From an uncultured Acidimicrobiales bacterium (GTDB lineage: Bacteria > Actinomycetota > Acidimicrobiia > Acidimicrobiales > Iamiaceae): a stretch of 11,175 nucleotides of DNA. A program made the translations under genes and the position numbers. The DNA is taken from positions 1 through 11,175 of the forward strand of contig CALANQ010000087.1 in NCBI GenBank assembly GCA_937926025.1, written 5' to 3'. Of the stretch, positions 9,559 to 11,175 are shown one piece after another. The notes beneath the pieces are model-generated. The model made no database searches, was not told the DNA's origin, and saw only the letters and a program-made list of their open reading frames with translations. The first letter of the stretch is position 1. Each line of letters opens with the position of its first letter.

Positions 9559-10954
9559 CGGAGGTCACCTCCGGGGCGACGTAGGGGCCGACGAACGCGG
9601 GGCCCTTCACCTCGACGGTGATCTCGGCGGGGCCGCCGAGGTAGGCCTCGAACTCGTCCTGGAACCGCATGATCGCCGAGGCGACCGGCGTGGTGGCGCT
9701 CTGGCCGAGCGGGCAGATGGTGGTCTGCTTGGGCGGCCAGTTCATGCCGACCGAGATGTTGTCGCACACGTCGAGCAGCAGGTCGAGGTCCTCGGGGCGG
9801 CCGTGGCCGTCGAGGATGCGCTCGAGGATCTTCTCGAGCCAGCTGGTGCCCTCTCGGCAGGGCGTGCACTTGCCGCAGGACTCCCGGGCGAAGAACCGCA
9901 CCAGGCGCAGGCAGGCCTTGACCATGTCGGTGGTCTCGTCGAACACGACGATGGCACCCGAGCCGAGCATCGTGCCCATCTTCCCGATGACGCCCGCTTC
10001 GAGCGGGGTGTCGAGGTGCTCGGGGTAGAGCCAGGGGGCGGACGCACCGCCGGGGATGAACGCCTTGAGCTCGTTGCCGTTGCGGATGCCGCCGCCGTAG
10101 ACCGGCGCGTAGAGCAGGTCCCGGAAGGTGGTGACGCCGAACTCGACCTCGTACACGCCGGGGTTCCGCACGTGCCCGGACACCGCGAACATGCGGGTGC
10201 CCTTGGAGTTCTCGGCACCGAGGGCGGCGAACGCGGCCCCGCCGTTGGACAGGATCCACGGCAGGTTGGCCAGCGTCTCCACGTTGTTGACGATGGTGGG
10301 CTGCAGGTACAGGCCCTTGGCCGCCGGGAAGAACGGGGGCTTCAGGCGGGGCATGCCCCGGTTGCCCTCGAGGCTCTCGATGAGGGCGGGCTCCTCGCCG
10401 ACGATGTAGGCGCCCGCACCCCAGTGCAGGACGATGTCGACGGAGAAGTCGCTGCCCAGGATGTTCTTGCCGACGTAGCCGGCGGCGTAGGCCTCGTTGA
10501 GGGCGGCGGCGATGCGCTCCTGGGCGTGGGCCATCTCGCCGCGGACGTACAGGAACGCCTGCGAGCAGCCGACGGCGTAGCAGGCGATGAGCACGCCCTC
10601 GATGAGCTGGTGCGGGTCGCGCTCCATGAGGAGGCGGTCCTTGTAGGTGCCCGGCTCGGACTCGTCGCCGTTGACCACGAGGTACCGCGGTTTCGCGCCG
10701 AGCGGCGGCAGGAACGACCACTTGAGCCCGGTGGGGAAGCCGGCGCCGCCGCGGCCGCGCAGCCCGGAGGACTTCATCAGCTCCACGAGCTGCTCAGGCT
10801 GGGCGGTGATCGCGGTCCGTAGCGCCCCGTAGCCGCCGAGCTGCTCGTAGCTGTCCCGGCGCCACGACCGCGGCGACAGCCAGCTCCGGGTGAGCACCGG
10901 GGTCAACGGATCGAGTCCCACATTGAACTGGGGCGCGGTGGTGTCGTCAGCCAT
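9551..10954 (-). CDS. nuoF: NADH-quinone oxidoreductase subunit F (NADH/FMN-binding, 4Fe-4S)
   Basis: NuoF oxidises NADH through bound FMN and hands electrons to cluster N3. The product has 467 residues, a normal length. The glycine-rich GLRGRGGAGFPTGLKW (64-79) and NGDESEPGTYKDR (95-107) form the FMN/NADH pocket. GAGAYIVGEEPALIESLEG (179-197) is the conserved FMN-contacting stretch. SCGKCTPCREG supplies Cys360, 363 and 366, and TICPLGQSA supplies the fourth ligand Cys414 of the 4Fe-4S cluster. All expected ligands are present and the frame is intact. The start is ATG 10954, 12 bp after the nuoE stop, with GAGGG at 10964-10968 about 9 nt upstream. The N-terminus (about 25 residues before SWLSPRSWRRDSYE) is somewhat extended. 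It ends at TGA 9553-9551, overlapping the nuoG TTG start. Confidence 0.98.
   Translation of the reverse strand: MADDTTAPQFNVGLDPLTPVLTRSWLSPRSWRRDSYEQLGGYGALRTAITAQPEQLVELMKSSGLRGRGGAGFPTGLKWSFLPPLGAKPRYLVVNGDESEPGTYKDRLLMERDPHQLIEGVLIACYAVGCSQAFLYVRGEMAHAQERIAAALNEAYAAGYVGKNILGSDFSVDIVLHWGAGAYIVGEEPALIESLEGNRGMPRLKPPFFPAAKGLYLQPTIVNNVETLANLPWILSNGGAAFAALGAENSKGTRMFAVSGHVRNPGVYEVEFGVTTFRDLLYAPVYGGGIRNGNELKAFIPGGASAPWLYPEHLDTPLEAGVIGKMGTMLGSGAIVVFDETTDMVKACLRLVRFFARESCGKCTPCREGTSWLEKILERILDGHGRPEDLDLLLDVCDNISVGMNWPPKQTTICPLGQSATTPVASAIMRFQDEFEAYLGGPAEITVEVKGPAFVGPYVAPEVTSVD
9560..9572 (-). promoter_or_regulatory. Ribosome binding site of nuoG within an inverted repeat
   Basis: The minus strand reads GGAGGTGACCTCC. 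GGAGG (9572-9568) is a perfect Shine-Dalgarno 9 nt before the TTG at 9558 and supports that unusual start. The same 13 bases form a palindrome of 6-bp arms (GGAGGT and ACCTCC) around a central base; as RNA, GGAG could pair with CTCC over a 5-nt loop. It overlaps the last codons of nuoF (EVTSVD), so ribosomes finishing nuoF would open it. Confidence 0.6.
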
Positions 10955-10966
10955 CGATCGTCACCC

Positions 10967-11175
10967 TCACTTCTTCTCCGGCAGCGGCGGGAAGGCCGGC
11001 GGCGTCTCGGGCATCGCCGGCGCCGTCCACCCGCGGTCCGACGCCAGCTGGACCCCGCGCAGCGACTGCGGCGACGCCGACGGCGCGTCGACCTCCGCGG
11101 CGTCATCGTCCAGGAACCCGGCGAGTTCCAGTTCGGCATGCTTGAAGTCCGTGAGCGCGGCGCCGCGCGTCGGAT
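10967..11175 (-). CDS. nuoE: NADH-quinone oxidoreductase subunit E, C-terminal fragment (5' end outside window)
   Basis: NuoE is the thioredoxin-fold 2Fe-2S (N1a) subunit that partners NuoF. Only the last 68 codons are present, reading PTRGAALTDFKHAELELAGF at the start and PPAFPPLPEKK at the end, with TGA at 10969-10967. The cluster cysteines lie upstream and are not in the window. What is visible matches, from memory, the C-terminal extension of actinobacterial NuoE: an RGAxL.xF...E..LAGF segment, an acidic spacer (DDDAAEVDAPS), then a SLRGVQLASDRGW segment resembling TLAGLRVAREHG. Short NuoE proteins such as E. coli's lack this part. The Pro-rich end is likely flexible. Identity rests on this resemblance and on its position 12 bp before nuoF; gene order makes an alternative unlikely. 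Confidence 0.85.
   Translation of the reverse strand, partial: PTRGAALTDFKHAELELAGFLDDDAAEVDAPSASPQSLRGVQLASDRGWTAPAMPETPPAFPPLPEKK

Noticed and set aside
7402..9621. 739-codon open frame on the plus strand opposite nuoG, and a 478-codon one opposite nuoM
   Set aside because: They mirror real genes in a very GC-rich sequence; the translations are repetitive Gly/Asp/Glu/Val/His/Arg strings without domains. The minus-strand frames carry intact complex I motifs.
10955..10966. Promoter or regulatory element between nuoE and nuoF
   Set aside because: The gap is only 12 bp and, with the nuoE stop codon, holds a Shine-Dalgarno-like GAGGGTGA; there is no room for a promoter, and the genes look co-transcribed.

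Overview
The window is a piece of a respiratory complex I (NDH-1, proton-translocating NADH:quinone oxidoreductase) operon, read entirely from the minus strand. From right to left it carries the 3' end of nuoE, complete nuoF, nuoG, nuoH, nuoI, nuoJ and nuoK, full-length but frame-disrupted nuoL and nuoM, and the first 174 codons of nuoN, which runs off the left edge. This is the canonical bacterial order E-F-G-H-I-J-K-L-M-N; nuoA-D would be expected beyond the right edge. No RNA gene, mobile element, CRISPR array, terminator or non-coding stretch above about 12 bp was found.

Organism: GC content is very high with strong G/C third-position bias (which also creates long empty ORFs on the plus strand). 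The C-terminal extension of NuoE, the long NuoG with all extra cluster cysteines, the 401-residue NuoH and the 217-residue NuoI resemble Actinomycetota proteins. An acidimicrobial or related actinobacterium is my best guess from general similarity, not from a search.

Layout: the peripheral arm comes first (NuoE/F/G, NADH oxidation and the Fe-S chain; NuoI carries clusters N6a/N6b toward quinone). The membrane arm follows: NuoH is the quinone-site/heel subunit, NuoJ and NuoK carry the central axis, and NuoL, NuoM and NuoN are the antiporter-like proton channels. Genes are packed with TGATG or ATGA overlaps or gaps of 7-12 bp, and most have a Shine-Dalgarno-like sequence inside the preceding gene, so the set looks like one co-transcribed, translationally coupled unit.

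Anomalies: (1) nuoL is broken by what looks like one missing base near 3109/3110; (2) nuoM is broken near 1955-1961, with about 10-20 residues of the usual TM2-loop segment apparently also missing; (3) NuoG has an Ala/Glu/Asp-rich low-complexity insert of about 90 residues before its C-terminal domain; (4) nuoG starts at TTG, with its ribosome site inside a near-perfect palindrome. The two frame breaks sit in otherwise well-conserved genes and are most simply sequencing or assembly errors. I see no previously undescribed system here.
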